Positions 1 through 7,586 of a stretch of 7,654 bases of DNA are shown in pieces. Within the stretch, counting starts at the first letter, position 1. Each line of letters begins with the position of its first letter. The notes under the pieces were generated by a model that worked only from the letters and a program-made list of their open reading frames with translations, ran no database searches and had not been told where the DNA came from. A program made the translations under genes and the position numbers. Source of the DNA: Lysobacteraceae bacterium UBA6001 (GTDB taxonomy: Bacteria; Pseudomonadota; Gammaproteobacteria; Xanthomonadales; Xanthomonadaceae); assembly GCA_002429615.1 (NCBI GenBank), contig DJAN01000295.1, positions 1 through 7,654 of the forward strand, written 5' to 3'.

Positions 1-361
1 CGGCCGGTGCGGCCGGCACCGTTGAGGAGGCCGGCGCCTGCGGCAGCGCCTGGGGCATTTCACCCGCCGGCGCGGCCGGCGCGGTTTCCTGCGACATCAC
101 GCCCAGGCCCTGCTCGGTCGGACGGTTGCCATGGCTGGCATACCAGGCCATGAAGAGGCTGATGGCGAAGAACGCCACGGCCAGCCACTTGGTGGACTTG
201 GAGAGGAAGTTCGAAGCGCCGCGCGAGCCGAACACGGTGCCCGAGGCGCCCGCACCGAAGCCCGAACCCGCCGCCGCACCGGCGCCGCGCTGCATCAGGA
301 TCAGCGCGATCATCGCCACCGCGATCAGCACATAGATCACATTGAGGATCAACATCAGCAT
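1..361 (-). CDS. secG: SecG, preprotein translocase subunit (3' end outside window)
   Basis: SecG is the small inner-membrane subunit of the SecYEG protein-export channel and assists SecA-driven translocation. The visible 120 codons show a first membrane helix at about residues 3-23. A conserved Gly/Ala-rich loop follows at about 24-54 (beginning LMQRGAGAAAGSGFG and containing FGSRGASNFLSKST). The second helix lies at about 58-75. This two-helix plan with the glycine-rich loop is diagnostic of the family. After residue 90 comes an Ala/Pro-rich tail (APAAPAGEMPQALPQAP) that runs off the window, so the protein is longer than the roughly 110-residue E. coli SecG. I chose the ATG at 361 because a GGGGAC ribosome-binding-like sequence (372-377) lies 10 nt upstream; the ATG at 355 is also in frame. 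It starts only 36 nt after the tpiA stop with no terminator between, so the two are probably one transcript. Confidence 0.95.
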   Translation of the reverse strand, partial: MLMLILNVIYVLIAVAMIALILMQRGAGAAAGSGFGAGASGTVFGSRGASNFLSKSTKWLAVAFFAISLFMAWYASHGNRPTEQGLGVMSQETAPAAPAGEMPQALPQAPASSTVPAAPA

Positions 362-397
362 TTTCGAATCCGTCCCCGGACTAATGACTTTTGAGGT

Positions 398-1159
398 TCA
401 GCAACCGACTGCCGCGCAGGCGATCGCCAGGAATTCCTCGGCGACCAGCGAAGCGCCACCGACCAGCCCTCCATCGACATCGGGCTGCGAGAACAGTTCC
501 GCGGCGTTATCGGGCTTGACGCTGCCGCCATACAGGATCGGCAGCGAATCGGCGATTCTAGCATCGAGGGCGCGGATTTGACCACGAATGAAGGCGTGGA
601 CGGCCTGGGCCTGGGCCGGGCTGGCACTGCGCCCGGTGCCGATGGCCCAGATCGGCTCGTAGGACACCACGGCCTTGGCGAACCCCTCCACCCCCACCAG
701 CGCCAGCACGGGCGCCAGCTGGCTGGCGATGACCTGTTCGGTCAGCCCGGCCTCGCGGTCCTGCAGGGACTCGCCCACGCACAGGATCGGCCGCAAGCCG
801 GCGTGCAGGGCCGCGGCGAACTTGCGCGCCACCAGCTCACTGCTCTCGAAATGATACTGGCGGCGCTCCGAATGCCCGACCAGGCCGTAGTCGGCGCCCA
901 CGTCCACCAGCATGCTGGCCGAGACCTCGCCGGTATAGGCGCCCTTCTCGTTGCTGCTCACGTCCTGGGCGCCGAAGTGCAGGTGACCGCCCTCGAAGTC
1001 CTCGATCAGGTCGCCCAGGTAGGGCAGCGGCGGCAGGATGACCACGTCCACCCCGTCCAGCGGCATCGCCGCCGATACCTTGCCGACCAGTTCGGTGGCG
1101 AATTGACGGGTGCCATGCAGCTTCCAGTTGCCGGCCACGATCTTGCGACGCATTGCCAT
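398..1159 (-). CDS. tpiA: Triosephosphate isomerase
   Basis: Cytosolic TIM-barrel enzyme that interconverts dihydroxyacetone phosphate and glyceraldehyde-3-phosphate in glycolysis and gluconeogenesis. The 253-residue product is the usual family size. All catalytic elements are visible: N11 and K13 in AGNWKLHGT, the electrophilic histidine H96 in VGHSERR, and the general base E168 in YEPIWAIGTG, which begins the flexible lid loop. The phosphate-binding segments YGGSVKPDN (210-218) and GLVGGASL (231-238) are also present. The frame stays open upstream to 1285, but that extension runs into the oxygenase terminator and carries no homologous sequence, so I start at the ATG at 1159, 10 nt after a GAGGAG. 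An ATG two codons later (1153) is the alternative. An AT-rich patch at 1185-1196 could hold the -10 of its own promoter (TATTCT on the minus strand), but no good -35 accompanies it. secG follows closely. Confidence 0.98.
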   Translation of the reverse strand: MAMRRKIVAGNWKLHGTRQFATELVGKVSAAMPLDGVDVVILPPLPYLGDLIEDFEGGHLHFGAQDVSSNEKGAYTGEVSASMLVDVGADYGLVGHSERRQYHFESSELVARKFAAALHAGLRPILCVGESLQDREAGLTEQVIASQLAPVLALVGVEGFAKAVVSYEPIWAIGTGRSASPAQAQAVHAFIRGQIRALDARIADSLPILYGGSVKPDNAAELFSQPDVDGGLVGGASLVAEEFLAIACAAVGC

Positions 1160-1169
1160 CGCTTCGTCA

Positions 1170-1175
1170 CTCCTC
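1170..1175 (-). promoter_or_regulatory. Ribosome binding site of tpiA
   Basis: GAGGAG on the minus strand, 10 nt before the ATG at 1159 and 16 nt before the ATG at 1153. The spacing favours the upstream ATG, giving a protein that begins MAMRRKIVAG, and rules out the much longer reading that begins near 1285. Confidence 0.7.
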
Positions 1176-1283
1176 GCAAAAGGGTATAAGAATAATCCAT
1201 CGCACCATGCCGAACCGTTATCGCGGGACAACGCCAGGACAAATCCGGCCCCGTCCGGGACACCGCCGGCAACGGCAGGCGAC

Positions 1284-1311
1284 AAAAAAGGGCCGGTCGC
1301 TGGACCGGCCC
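1284..1311 (-). terminator. Rho-independent terminator after the oxygenase gene
   Basis: A perfect 9-bp stem (GGGCCGGTC at 1290-1298 pairing with GACCGGCCC at 1303-1311) has a 4-nt loop. On the minus strand it is followed directly by six T residues (A-tract at 1284-1289 on the plus strand). It lies 30 nt past the oxygenase stop codon. It also separates that gene from tpiA, which therefore should have its own promoter in the roughly 120 nt between this hairpin and its start. Confidence 0.9.
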
Positions 1312-1341
1312 CGGCATCGACAGGCGGTCACCCGCCCTACC

Positions 1342-2277
1342 TTACTTGAGCTTGATCTCGCGCAGCCGCTCTTCCAGGTAACCCTGGGCGGTGATCGGCT
1401 GCGGGTAGCGGCTCGGGTTGTCGGCGGTAATGGTCGAGGGCAGCACGTCGATCAGGAAATCCGGATTCGGGTGCAGGAAGAACGGCACCGAGTAGCGCGG
1501 CTGCCGCGCCAGGTCGCCCGGCGGGTTGACCACGCGATGCGTGGTCGACGGGTACACGTGGTTGGTCAGGCGCTGCAGCATGTCGCCGATGTTGACCACG
1601 ATGGTGTCGGCCGAGGAGGTGAACGGCACCCACTCGCCCTGCTTGGACTTCACTTCCAGGCCGGCGGCGCTGGCGCCGACCAGCAGGGTGATCAGGTTGA
1701 TGTCCTCATGCGCGCCGGCGCGCACGTTGGGAATGTCGTCCGCGGTGATCGGCGGGTAGTGGATCGGCCGCAGGATCGAGTTGCCCGAGTCGGTCTTGTC
1801 GACGAAGTAGTTTTCCGGCAGCCCGATATGCAGGGCCAGCGCCGACAGCACGCGCGCGCCGAGCTGGTCGAGCTTGCGGTACAGGTTGTAGCCGTGCTCG
1901 TGGAAGCCGGCGACCTCGCCCGGCCACAGATTCGGCGGCATCGCATCGCGGTACGGAGAGTCATCGGCGATCTCGCGCCCGATATGCCAGAACTCCTTGA
2001 GGTCGAAATGCTTGGAATCCTTGGCGGTCTCCACGCCGAACGCGGTATAGCCACGGGCGCCACCGCTGCCCGGCACCAGGTACTGGCGCTTGACCTCCTC
2101 CGGCAGGGCGAAGAAGGCCTTGAACACGTCATAGGCGGCGTCGATCTCCGCTTGCGGGATGCCGTGGTTGCGGATGCCGGCGAAGCCCCATTCGCGATAA
2201 GCGGCGCCCAGCTCGGCGACGAAGGCGTCGCGGTCGGTATCGAAGCGGGTGATGTCGAGGGTGGGGATCTGGCTCAC
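1342..2277 (-). CDS. 2-oxoglutarate/Fe(II)-dependent oxygenase, isopenicillin N synthase superfamily
   Basis: A soluble non-haem iron oxygenase of 311 residues. The N-terminal DIOX_N-type region (about 4-115) begins IPTLDITRF and contains WGFAGIRNHGIP. The C-terminal double-stranded beta-helix domain (about 165-275) carries the iron triad H190-x-D192 (AHEDINL) and H247 (TTHRVV), plus the R261-x-S263 motif (RYSVPFF) that binds the 2-oxoglutarate carboxylate. All key residues are intact, so it should be active. The substrate cannot be read from sequence: relatives include plant-type hormone oxygenases, ethylene-forming enzymes and antibiotic-ring synthases. I chose the GTG at 2277 because AGGA (2284-2287) lies 6 nt upstream and the protein then begins MSQIPTLDITRF, where family similarity starts. 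The frame is open back to 2994 but the extra part is low-complexity readthrough. It lies 119 nt after the symE-like gene with no terminator between, and ends at a strong terminator. Confidence 0.93.
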   Translation of the reverse strand: MSQIPTLDITRFDTDRDAFVAELGAAYREWGFAGIRNHGIPQAEIDAAYDVFKAFFALPEEVKRQYLVPGSGGARGYTAFGVETAKDSKHFDLKEFWHIGREIADDSPYRDAMPPNLWPGEVAGFHEHGYNLYRKLDQLGARVLSALALHIGLPENYFVDKTDSGNSILRPIHYPPITADDIPNVRAGAHEDINLITLLVGASAAGLEVKSKQGEWVPFTSSADTIVVNIGDMLQRLTNHVYPSTTHRVVNPPGDLARQPRYSVPFFLHPNPDFLIDVLPSTITADNPSRYPQPITAQGYLEERLREIKLK

Positions 2278-2396
2278 GGCGTGTCCTGCGATTCTGTCTG
2301 TTGAGGCGGCCCGCGCCACCGAAGGTATCCATTGTGACAGATCGCCCTGCCCGCTCCATCGGCATGCCCCCCGCTGCATGAACGCGCGCGCGGAGA
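2278..2396 (-). other. Intergenic stretch between the symE-like gene and the oxygenase
   Basis: 119 nt without a gene. I see no terminator hairpin with a T-run and no convincing -35/-10 pair. The oxygenase may therefore be read from the symE-like promoter, or may have a promoter I cannot recognise. The only oddities are a short C-run at 2367-2372 and alternating CG at 2382-2392. Confidence 0.5.
2284..2287 (-). promoter_or_regulatory. Ribosome binding site that sets the GTG start of the oxygenase
   Basis: AGGA on the minus strand sits 6 nt before the GTG at 2277. There is no ATG in frame near this point, and the residues just upstream do not resemble the family, so this short Shine-Dalgarno decides for the rare GTG start. 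Confidence 0.6.
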
Positions 2397-2831
2397 CTAC
2401 CCGGCGCGGCCATGCCGCGATGGACGCGGCGCCGGCGCTGGCCGACGCACGGGCACGATGACCAGCGCGCCGTCCTGCACGCTGATGTCGGCACGACCGC
2501 CCACGGTGAAGCCCAGCGCCTCCATCCATTTGCCCTCCAGGCGGAGCCTGGGCACGCCGTGCTGCTCGGACGTGCTGTAGCCGGACGTCAGCGTGCACTG
2601 ACGCGGCTGCCGCCCCGCGCGCGGACGGCGGCGTGCCGCGGCGACGGCCTCCGCCTTGTCCAGCGCGGCGCGCGCCTGCTCCCCCAGCAGCGGGGTGTAG
2701 ACCGGCACCGGTTCGCCCCAGACCGTGGAGTTGACCCACTGCGTGATCGGGAAATGGGGGGGTGCGTCCTCGGGAAACTCGACCGGCTCCAGCTCGGCGT
2801 TGTGATTGCGCGTGGATCGAAAGCGACTCAT
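2397..2831 (-). CDS. SymE-family type I toxin-like protein with N-terminal extension
   Basis: Residues about 78-128 (from QCTLTSGY through PRLRLEGKWMEALGFTVGG to DGALVIVPV) match the SymE toxin domain. In E. coli SymE the equivalent parts are a QLTVSY strand, a LKGQWLEAAGF helix and a final ILT/IVLT strand. This AbrB-like fold belongs to an SOS-induced toxin proposed to act on RNA, silenced by the antisense RNA SymR. Here the product is 144 residues. About 75 residues precede the domain (including HFPITQWVNSTVWGEPVPVY and a basic patch, RRRPRAGRQPRQ), and a basic Pro-rich tail follows it (129-144). I do not recognise the extension. I start at the ATG at 2831, 8 nt after GGAGGG; a TTG at 2837 is only 2 nt from that site. 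Toxicity is inferred from family only, and a DNA- or RNA-binding regulator is an alternative. Confidence 0.75.
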   Translation of the reverse strand: MSRFRSTRNHNAELEPVEFPEDAPPHFPITQWVNSTVWGEPVPVYTPLLGEQARAALDKAEAVAAARRRPRAGRQPRQCTLTSGYSTSEQHGVPRLRLEGKWMEALGFTVGGRADISVQDGALVIVPVRRPAPAPRPSRHGRAG

Positions 2832-3014
2832 GGCCAATACCCTCCGTGGATGAGAAACCGTGCATGGCGCGAAGTGCCATCACGTCAATGCCGGGCGACC
2901 CCACTCGCGCGGCGTCCCTCGTGCATTCCCCGGATTCTCCGCCACCCCGCCAGGGGCAGCCATTGGACGATTCGAAACGGTCCGCGCCCGGCACCGGCGA
3001 TCACCCTCTCCCCC
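2832..3014 (-). other. Upstream region of the symE-like gene
   Basis: About 180 nt between the symE-like start and the glmM terminator. It must hold the promoter of the symE-like gene, because the terminator lies upstream. I could not pick a convincing -35/-10 pair. A short inverted repeat (ATGGC at 2873-2877 with GCCAT at 2885-2889) could form a small hairpin in the mRNA leader. No LexA box (CTGT-N8-ACAG) was recognised, so SOS control as in E. coli symE is not supported by what I can see. Confidence 0.4.
2840..2845 (-). promoter_or_regulatory. Ribosome binding site of the symE-like gene
   Basis: GGAGGG on the minus strand with 8-nt spacing to the ATG at 2831. It is among the strongest Shine-Dalgarno sequences in the window and excludes the in-frame TTG at 2837. 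In enteric symE this zone is covered by the SymR antisense RNA. Confidence 0.65.
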
Positions 3015-3046
3015 AAAAGAAAAACGCCGGCATCCGCCGGCGTTTT
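3015..3046 (-). terminator. Rho-independent terminator after glmM
   Basis: A perfect 11-bp stem (AAAACGCCGGC at 3021-3031 with GCCGGCGTTTT at 3036-3046) has a 4-nt loop. On the minus strand it is followed by a T-rich run with a single interruption, ending at 3015. It lies 23 nt past the glmM stop codon. The plus-strand reading is also hairpin plus TTTTC, so it could work in both directions. It closes the accD-glmM transcript. Confidence 0.92.
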
Positions 3047-3069
3047 CTTCCCTCACGGGCGCAACCGAC

Positions 3070-4415
3070 TCAGACCGCCGCGCGCACCGCCGCGGCGAGT
3101 GCGTCCAGGGTGTCCTGCATCAGCGTCGCGTCATCGGCTTCCACCGTGACCCGCACCACCGGCTCGGTACCGGAAGGACGCAGGAACGCGCGACCGCGCC
3201 CACTGACCGCTGCCTGTGCCTGCAGCAGCGCCTGCTGCACCGACGCCGCGCTTACCGTGTTCTTCGCGCTGCCACCGCCCAGCTTCACGTTGACGGTCTT
3301 CTGCGGCACCTTGCGCAGGCCCGCCAGCGCCTGGCGCAGGCTTTCGCCACCACGCCGCAGCGCCTCAAGCACCTGCAGCGCGCTGACGATGCCATCGCCA
3401 GTGGTGGCGCGATCCAGGCACAACATGTGCCCCGAGGTCTCGCCGCCGAGCACGCCACCGCCCTCCACCAGCGCCTGGTGGACATAACGATCGCCCACCT
3501 TGACCCGCACGAACGGAATCCCCAGCGCGGCGAGCGCCTGCTCCAGGCCATAGTTGGTCATCAGCGTGCCGACCACCGTGCCCTTGAGCCGGCCGCTGGC
3601 CTGCCAGGCGCGCGCCAGCACATACAGCAGGTCATCGCCGTCGACCGGGTTGCCGCGATCGTCGGCCATCAGCACGCGGTCACCGTCGCCATCGAACGCG
3701 ATGCCCAGGTCGGCGCCGGTCTCGCGCACCTTGGCGGCGAGATTGTCGATATGGGTCGAGCCGACCCCATCGTTGATGTTCAGGCCATCGGGCGTCGCAC
3801 CGATCACCACGACCTCCGCACCGAGCTCGCGGAACAGCATCGGGGCGATGTGGTAGGTCGCGCCATGCGCGCAGTCCAGCACGATCTTCAAGCCACGCAG
3901 GTTGAAGCCACGCGGCACGCTGGCCTTGCAGAACTCGATGTAGCGCCCGATGGCGTCGCGCGCGCGCGAGGCCTTGCCCAGCCGCGTCGAGTCCACGGTC
4001 AGGAACGGCGCATCCAGCGCGGCCTCGATCGCCAGTTCGGTAGCGTCGTCGAGCTTCTCGCCCTCGGCGGAGAAGAACTTGATGCCGTTGTCGTAATGCG
4101 GATTGTGCGAGGCGCTGATGACGATGCCGGCATCGGCGCGCAGCGTGTTGGTCAGGAACGCGATGGCCGGCGTGGGCATCGGCCCGATCAGCTGCACATC
4201 GGCGCCGGCGGCGACCAGCCCGGCCTCCAGCGCGGCTTCGAACATGTAGCCGGAAATACGGGTGTCCTTGCCGATCAGCACGGTCGGGCGGCCAGCGCCG
4301 CCCTCCCCCAGCACGCGGCCCAGGGCATTGCCCAGGCGCAGCACGAAATCGGCCGAGATCGGTCCGTGACCGACCCGGCCACGAATGCCGTCGGTCCCGA
4401 AATACTTGCGTGCGC

Positions 4416-4419
<4 letters not shown>
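3070..4419 (-). CDS. glmM: Phosphoglucosamine mutase
   Basis: Cytosolic enzyme converting glucosamine-6-phosphate to glucosamine-1-phosphate, the step before GlmU makes UDP-GlcNAc for peptidoglycan and LPS. The 449-residue length is typical. The four signature regions of the phosphohexomutase superfamily appear in order: the phosphoserine loop ISASHNP with S104 (101-107), the metal loop DGDGDR (243-248), the sugar-specificity loop GGETSGH (325-331) and the phosphate-binding loop RPSGTEP (414-420). The GGETSGH loop and the N-terminal [10 protein letters not shown] distinguish GlmM from PgcA and ManB types. Its ATG overlaps the accD stop as ATGA. No Shine-Dalgarno is visible in the GC-rich sequence just upstream, so translation probably depends on ribosomes finishing accD. 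A strong terminator follows. In E. coli and pseudomonads glmM usually follows folP; here its upstream partner is accD. Confidence 0.98.
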
Positions 4420-5306
<887 letters not shown>

Positions 5307-5329
5307 GCGTTGATGACGATCCTTGCGGG

Positions 5330-5345
5330 GCGGCCTGCGGGCCGC
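5330..5345 (-). repeat. Small GC hairpin in the accD leader
   Basis: GCGGCC (5330-5335) pairs with GGCCGC (5340-5345) across a TGCG loop, just upstream of the weak AAGGA site of accD. It could influence accD translation initiation, but a 6-bp GC stem is easily found by chance at this G+C content. Confidence 0.3.
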
Positions 5346-5406
5346 AGAGGGGCGTCAGTCTATCCCAGCCGGTTCGATACGGTGCAGCACGCCAGCGTAC
5401 GTTCCC

Positions 5407-5435
5407 GCCGCGACCGCCCCCTCGCCGGTCGCGGC
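5407..5435 (-). repeat. 10-bp inverted repeat between trpA and accD
   Basis: GCCGCGACCG (5407-5416) pairs perfectly with CGGTCGCGGC (5426-5435) around a 9-nt loop, starting 20 nt after the trpA stop. No T-run follows on either strand, so it is not a classical terminator. It may slow polymerase, protect the trpBA mRNA end or attenuate readthrough into accD. A -10-like TAGACT (minus strand, near 5357-5362) downstream of it might serve an accD promoter, but the matching -35 is poor. Confidence 0.45.
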
Positions 5436-5455
5436 TCCTCATCGCCATGTGACAC

Positions 5456-6259
5456 TCAGCCCGCGTCCAGCGCGGCCCGCAACGGGGCCAGGAACGCCTC
5501 GGCCCGCTGCCGCGCCTGGCCGCTGTCCGCCGCGCCTTCCAGCGCCTGCACCAGCGCGCTGCCGACCACCACGCCGTCGGCGTCCACCGCCATGGCCGCG
5601 GCACTGGCCGCATCCTTGATGCCGAACCCCGCCACCACCGGCACCGGGGATGCCTGCCGCAGCGTCTGCAGGCGCTGGCCGGCAGCTTGGGTGTCGAGCC
5701 GGTCGGCACCGGTCACGCCGGCGAAGCTGACGTAATACAGATAGCCCCGCGCGCTCGCGCAGACCTGGGGCAGGCGCGCCGCATCGGTGGTCGGGGCGGC
5801 CAGGGCCACCAGCGCCAGGCCAACGCGATCGAAGATCTCCCGGGTCTCGGCCGCCTCTTCCGGCGGCAGGTCGACCAGCAGCACGCCATCCACGCCAGCG
5901 GCCACGGCGGCCTGCGCGAAGCGCTCGGTGCCGTGGATCTCCACCGGGTTCAGATAGCCCATCAACACCACCGGGGTCGCCGCATCCTCGCGACGGAATT
6001 CCTGCACCGCTTCCAGCACGTAGGCCAGGCCCGCGCCGCGTGCCAGCGCGCGCTCGGAACTGCGCTGGATGGTCGGCCCGTCGGCCATGGGATCGGAGAA
6101 CGGCACGCCCAGCTCGATCACATCGGCGCCGGCGCGCACCAGCGCGTGCATGACCGGCACGGTGGCTTCCAGCGACGGATCACCGGCGGTGATGAAGGGA
6201 ATCAGCGCCTTGCGGCCGCGCGTGCGGAGGTCGGCGAACTTGTCGGCGATGCGGCTCAT
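5456..6259 (-). CDS. trpA: Tryptophan synthase alpha subunit
   Basis: The alpha subunit cleaves indole-3-glycerol phosphate to indole and glyceraldehyde-3-phosphate and passes indole through a tunnel to TrpB. The 267-residue TIM barrel is full length. Both catalytic acids are present: E49 in [13 protein letters not shown] and D60 in MADGP. Phosphate-handling loops are seen as AGVTGAD (180-186), GFGIK (211-215) and VGSA (232-235). DLPPEE (130-135) lies on the beta-subunit-facing side. The ATG at 6259 overlaps the trpB stop as ATGA and has an AAGGGG site (6267-6272) 7 nt upstream, inside the end of trpB, so it can be both coupled and directly initiated. A 10-bp inverted repeat follows 20 nt after the stop. 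Confidence 0.98.
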   Translation of the reverse strand: MSRIADKFADLRTRGRKALIPFITAGDPSLEATVPVMHALVRAGADVIELGVPFSDPMADGPTIQRSSERALARGAGLAYVLEAVQEFRREDAATPVVLMGYLNPVEIHGTERFAQAAVAAGVDGVLLVDLPPEEAAETREIFDRVGLALVALAAPTTDAARLPQVCASARGYLYYVSFAGVTGADRLDTQAAGQRLQTLRQASPVPVVAGFGIKDAASAAAMAVDADGVVVGSALVQALEGAADSGQARQRAEAFLAPLRAALDAG

Positions 6260-7473
6260 ACCGTCACCCCTTCGCGGGCGGCGATGGTATGCACGTCCTT
6301 GTCACCGCGGCCAGACAGATTGCACAGCACCAGCGCATCCCTGGGCAGGTCGCGCGCCAGCTTGATCGCCTGCGCGACCGCATGGCTGGACTCCAGCGCG
6401 GCGAGGATGCCCTCGGTATGCGCCAGCAGGTGGAAGGCGGCCAGCGCCTCGTCATCGGTGATGCCGAGGTACTGCGCGCGACCGCTATCAGCGAGGAAGG
6501 CATGCTCCGGCCCGACACCCGGGTAATCCAGGCCGGCGGAGACCGAATGCGTTTCGATGATCTGCCCGTCGTCGTCGCAGATCACGTAGGTGCGGTTGCC
6601 ATGCAGCACGCCCGGACGTCCCGCGGCGATGGACGCGGCGTGGCGGCCGGTGGCGATGCCGTCGCCCGCGGCCTCGGCGCCGTAGATCGCCACGCCCGGA
6701 TCGTTGAGGAAGGCATGGAACAGGCCGATGGCATTGCTGCCGCCGCCCACGCAGGCGGTGATCGCGTCCGGCAGCCGGCCGTAGTCCTCCAGCATCTGCG
6801 CGCGCGCCTCGCGGCCGACGATGGCGTTGAAGTCGCGCACCATGCGCGGATACGGGTCTGGGCCGGCCACGGTGCCGATGATGTAGAAGGTGTCGGCGAC
6901 GTTGGTGACCCAGTCGCGCATCGCCTCGTTGAGCGCGTCCTTGAGCGTGGCCGAACCACTGGTCACCGGCACCACCGTCGCGCCGAGCAGCTTCATCCGA
7001 TAGACGTTGATCTTCTGCCGCTCGATGTCGGTGGCGCCCATGTACACCACGCATTCCAGGCCCAGCCGCGCGGCGACGGTGGCACTGGCCACGCCATGCT
7101 GGCCGGCGCCGGTCTCGGCGATGATCCGCGTCTTGCCCATGCGGCTGGCCAGCAGCGCCTGGCCGATGGTGTTGTTGATCTTGTGCGCGCCGGTGTGGTT
7201 CAGGTCCTCGCGCTTGAGCAGGATCTGCGCGCCACCCACCTCTCGGCTGAGCCGCTCGGCGTGGTAGATCGGGCTGGGCCGGCCCACGTAGTGCTTCAGG
7301 TCCTTGTCGTAGGCGGCGATGAAGGCCGGGTCCTGGCGCGCGGCGTCGTAGGCGGCCGCCAGCTCCTGCAGCGGGCCGATCAGGGTCTCGGCGACAAAAC
7401 GGCCGCCATAGCGGCCAAAGTGACCGGCAGCGTCCGGATAGGCGTGGAAGTCACTGATGGAAGGCGTGGACAT
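6256..7473 (-). CDS. trpB: Tryptophan synthase beta subunit
   Basis: PLP enzyme that joins indole from TrpA with L-serine to give L-tryptophan. The 405-residue product is a TrpB1-type chain. K98 in [10 protein letters not shown] is the PLP lysine and E120 in AETGAGQHG is the catalytic acid. GGGSN (243-247) binds the cofactor phosphate, and S387 in LSGRGDKD contacts the pyridine nitrogen. I start at the ATG at 7473, giving [14 protein letters not shown], because similarity begins soon after. The frame is open upstream to a TTG at 7512 but those residues are not family-like. No good Shine-Dalgarno precedes the ATG, which is unusual in this window. It diverges from a LysR-type gene with an operator-like palindrome between them, so activation by that regulator is the likely control. 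Confidence 0.98.
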   Translation of the reverse strand: MSTPSISDFHAYPDAAGHFGRYGGRFVAETLIGPLQELAAAYDAARQDPAFIAAYDKDLKHYVGRPSPIYHAERLSREVGGAQILLKREDLNHTGAHKINNTIGQALLASRMGKTRIIAETGAGQHGVASATVAARLGLECVVYMGATDIERQKINVYRMKLLGATVVPVTSGSATLKDALNEAMRDWVTNVADTFYIIGTVAGPDPYPRMVRDFNAIVGREARAQMLEDYGRLPDAITACVGGGSNAIGLFHAFLNDPGVAIYGAEAAGDGIATGRHAASIAAGRPGVLHGNRTYVICDDDGQIIETHSVSAGLDYPGVGPEHAFLADSGRAQYLGITDDEALAAFHLLAHTEGILAALESSHAVAQAIKLARDLPRDALVLCNLSGRGDKDVHTIAAREGVTV

Positions 7474-7520
7474 GGCGTGGCACAACTTGTTCGCGCGGCA
7501 CGATCGCCGCAATGGCAGGC

Positions 7521-7549
7521 ACTTTACCGCAGCGACGGCTGGGCGATAA
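7521..7549 (-). promoter_or_regulatory. Candidate trpBA promoter
   Basis: On the minus strand TAAAGT (7521-7526) could be a -10 box (4 of 6 consensus). A weak TTATCG (7544-7549) lies 17 nt upstream as the -35. The transcript would begin near 7514, about 41 nt before trpB. The palindrome at 7570-7586 would then be centred near -64, the usual recognition-site position for LysR-type activators. The poor -35 fits an activator-dependent promoter. This is a prediction; an alternative -10 is GATTAT at 7546-7551. Confidence 0.4.
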
Positions 7550-7550
7550 T
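7523..7550 (+). promoter_or_regulatory. Candidate promoter of the LysR-type gene
   Basis: TTTACC (7523-7528), 16-nt spacer, GATAAT (7545-7550): 4 of 6 and 5 of 6 matches to the sigma-70 consensus. Transcription would begin around 7557, so the palindrome at 7570-7586 lies just inside the transcript, a position suited to autorepression. It overlaps the candidate trpBA promoter on the other strand, so the two would compete. Confidence 0.45.
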
Positions 7551-7569
7551 CGACCCGTCCTCCATGACT

Positions 7570-7586
7570 TGTGAGTATTTCTCACA
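7570..7586. promoter_or_regulatory. Palindromic LysR-type operator candidate
   Basis: TGTGAG (7570-7575), spacer TATTT, CTCACA (7581-7586): perfect 6-bp arms, with the inner TGAG...CTCA forming a T-N11-A motif (7572-7584), the classical LysR-family recognition pattern. The right arm ends on the A of the regulator's own ATG. It is AT-rich against a GC-rich background and lies between the divergent regulator and trpBA. TrpI of Pseudomonas is known to bind between trpI and trpBA; equivalence here is inferred. Confidence 0.65.

Noticed and set aside
1160..1285. In-frame upstream extension of tpiA to 1285
   Set aside because: It would begin inside the T-run of the oxygenase terminator, and the extra residues have no counterpart in triosephosphate isomerases.
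1153..2304. Plus-strand open frame of 383 codons opposite the oxygenase gene
   Set aside because: It mirrors the codon structure of a well-supported minus-strand gene in GC-rich DNA, has no recognisable domain and is rich in Arg, Gly, His and Val as expected of antisense frames.
2382..2392. Alternating CG run as a possible Z-DNA or repeat element
   Set aside because: Short and unremarkable at this base composition; no second copy seen.
2731..2759. Plus-strand TTGACC as the -35 of a SymR-like antisense RNA
   Set aside because: No -10 hexamer lies 16-18 nt downstream, so a promoter call is not supported.
2278..2994. In-frame upstream extension of the oxygenase to about 550 residues, suggesting a fusion
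   Set aside because: It overlaps the symE-like gene in another frame, is low complexity, and a Shine-Dalgarno with GTG at 2277 gives a normal-length family member.
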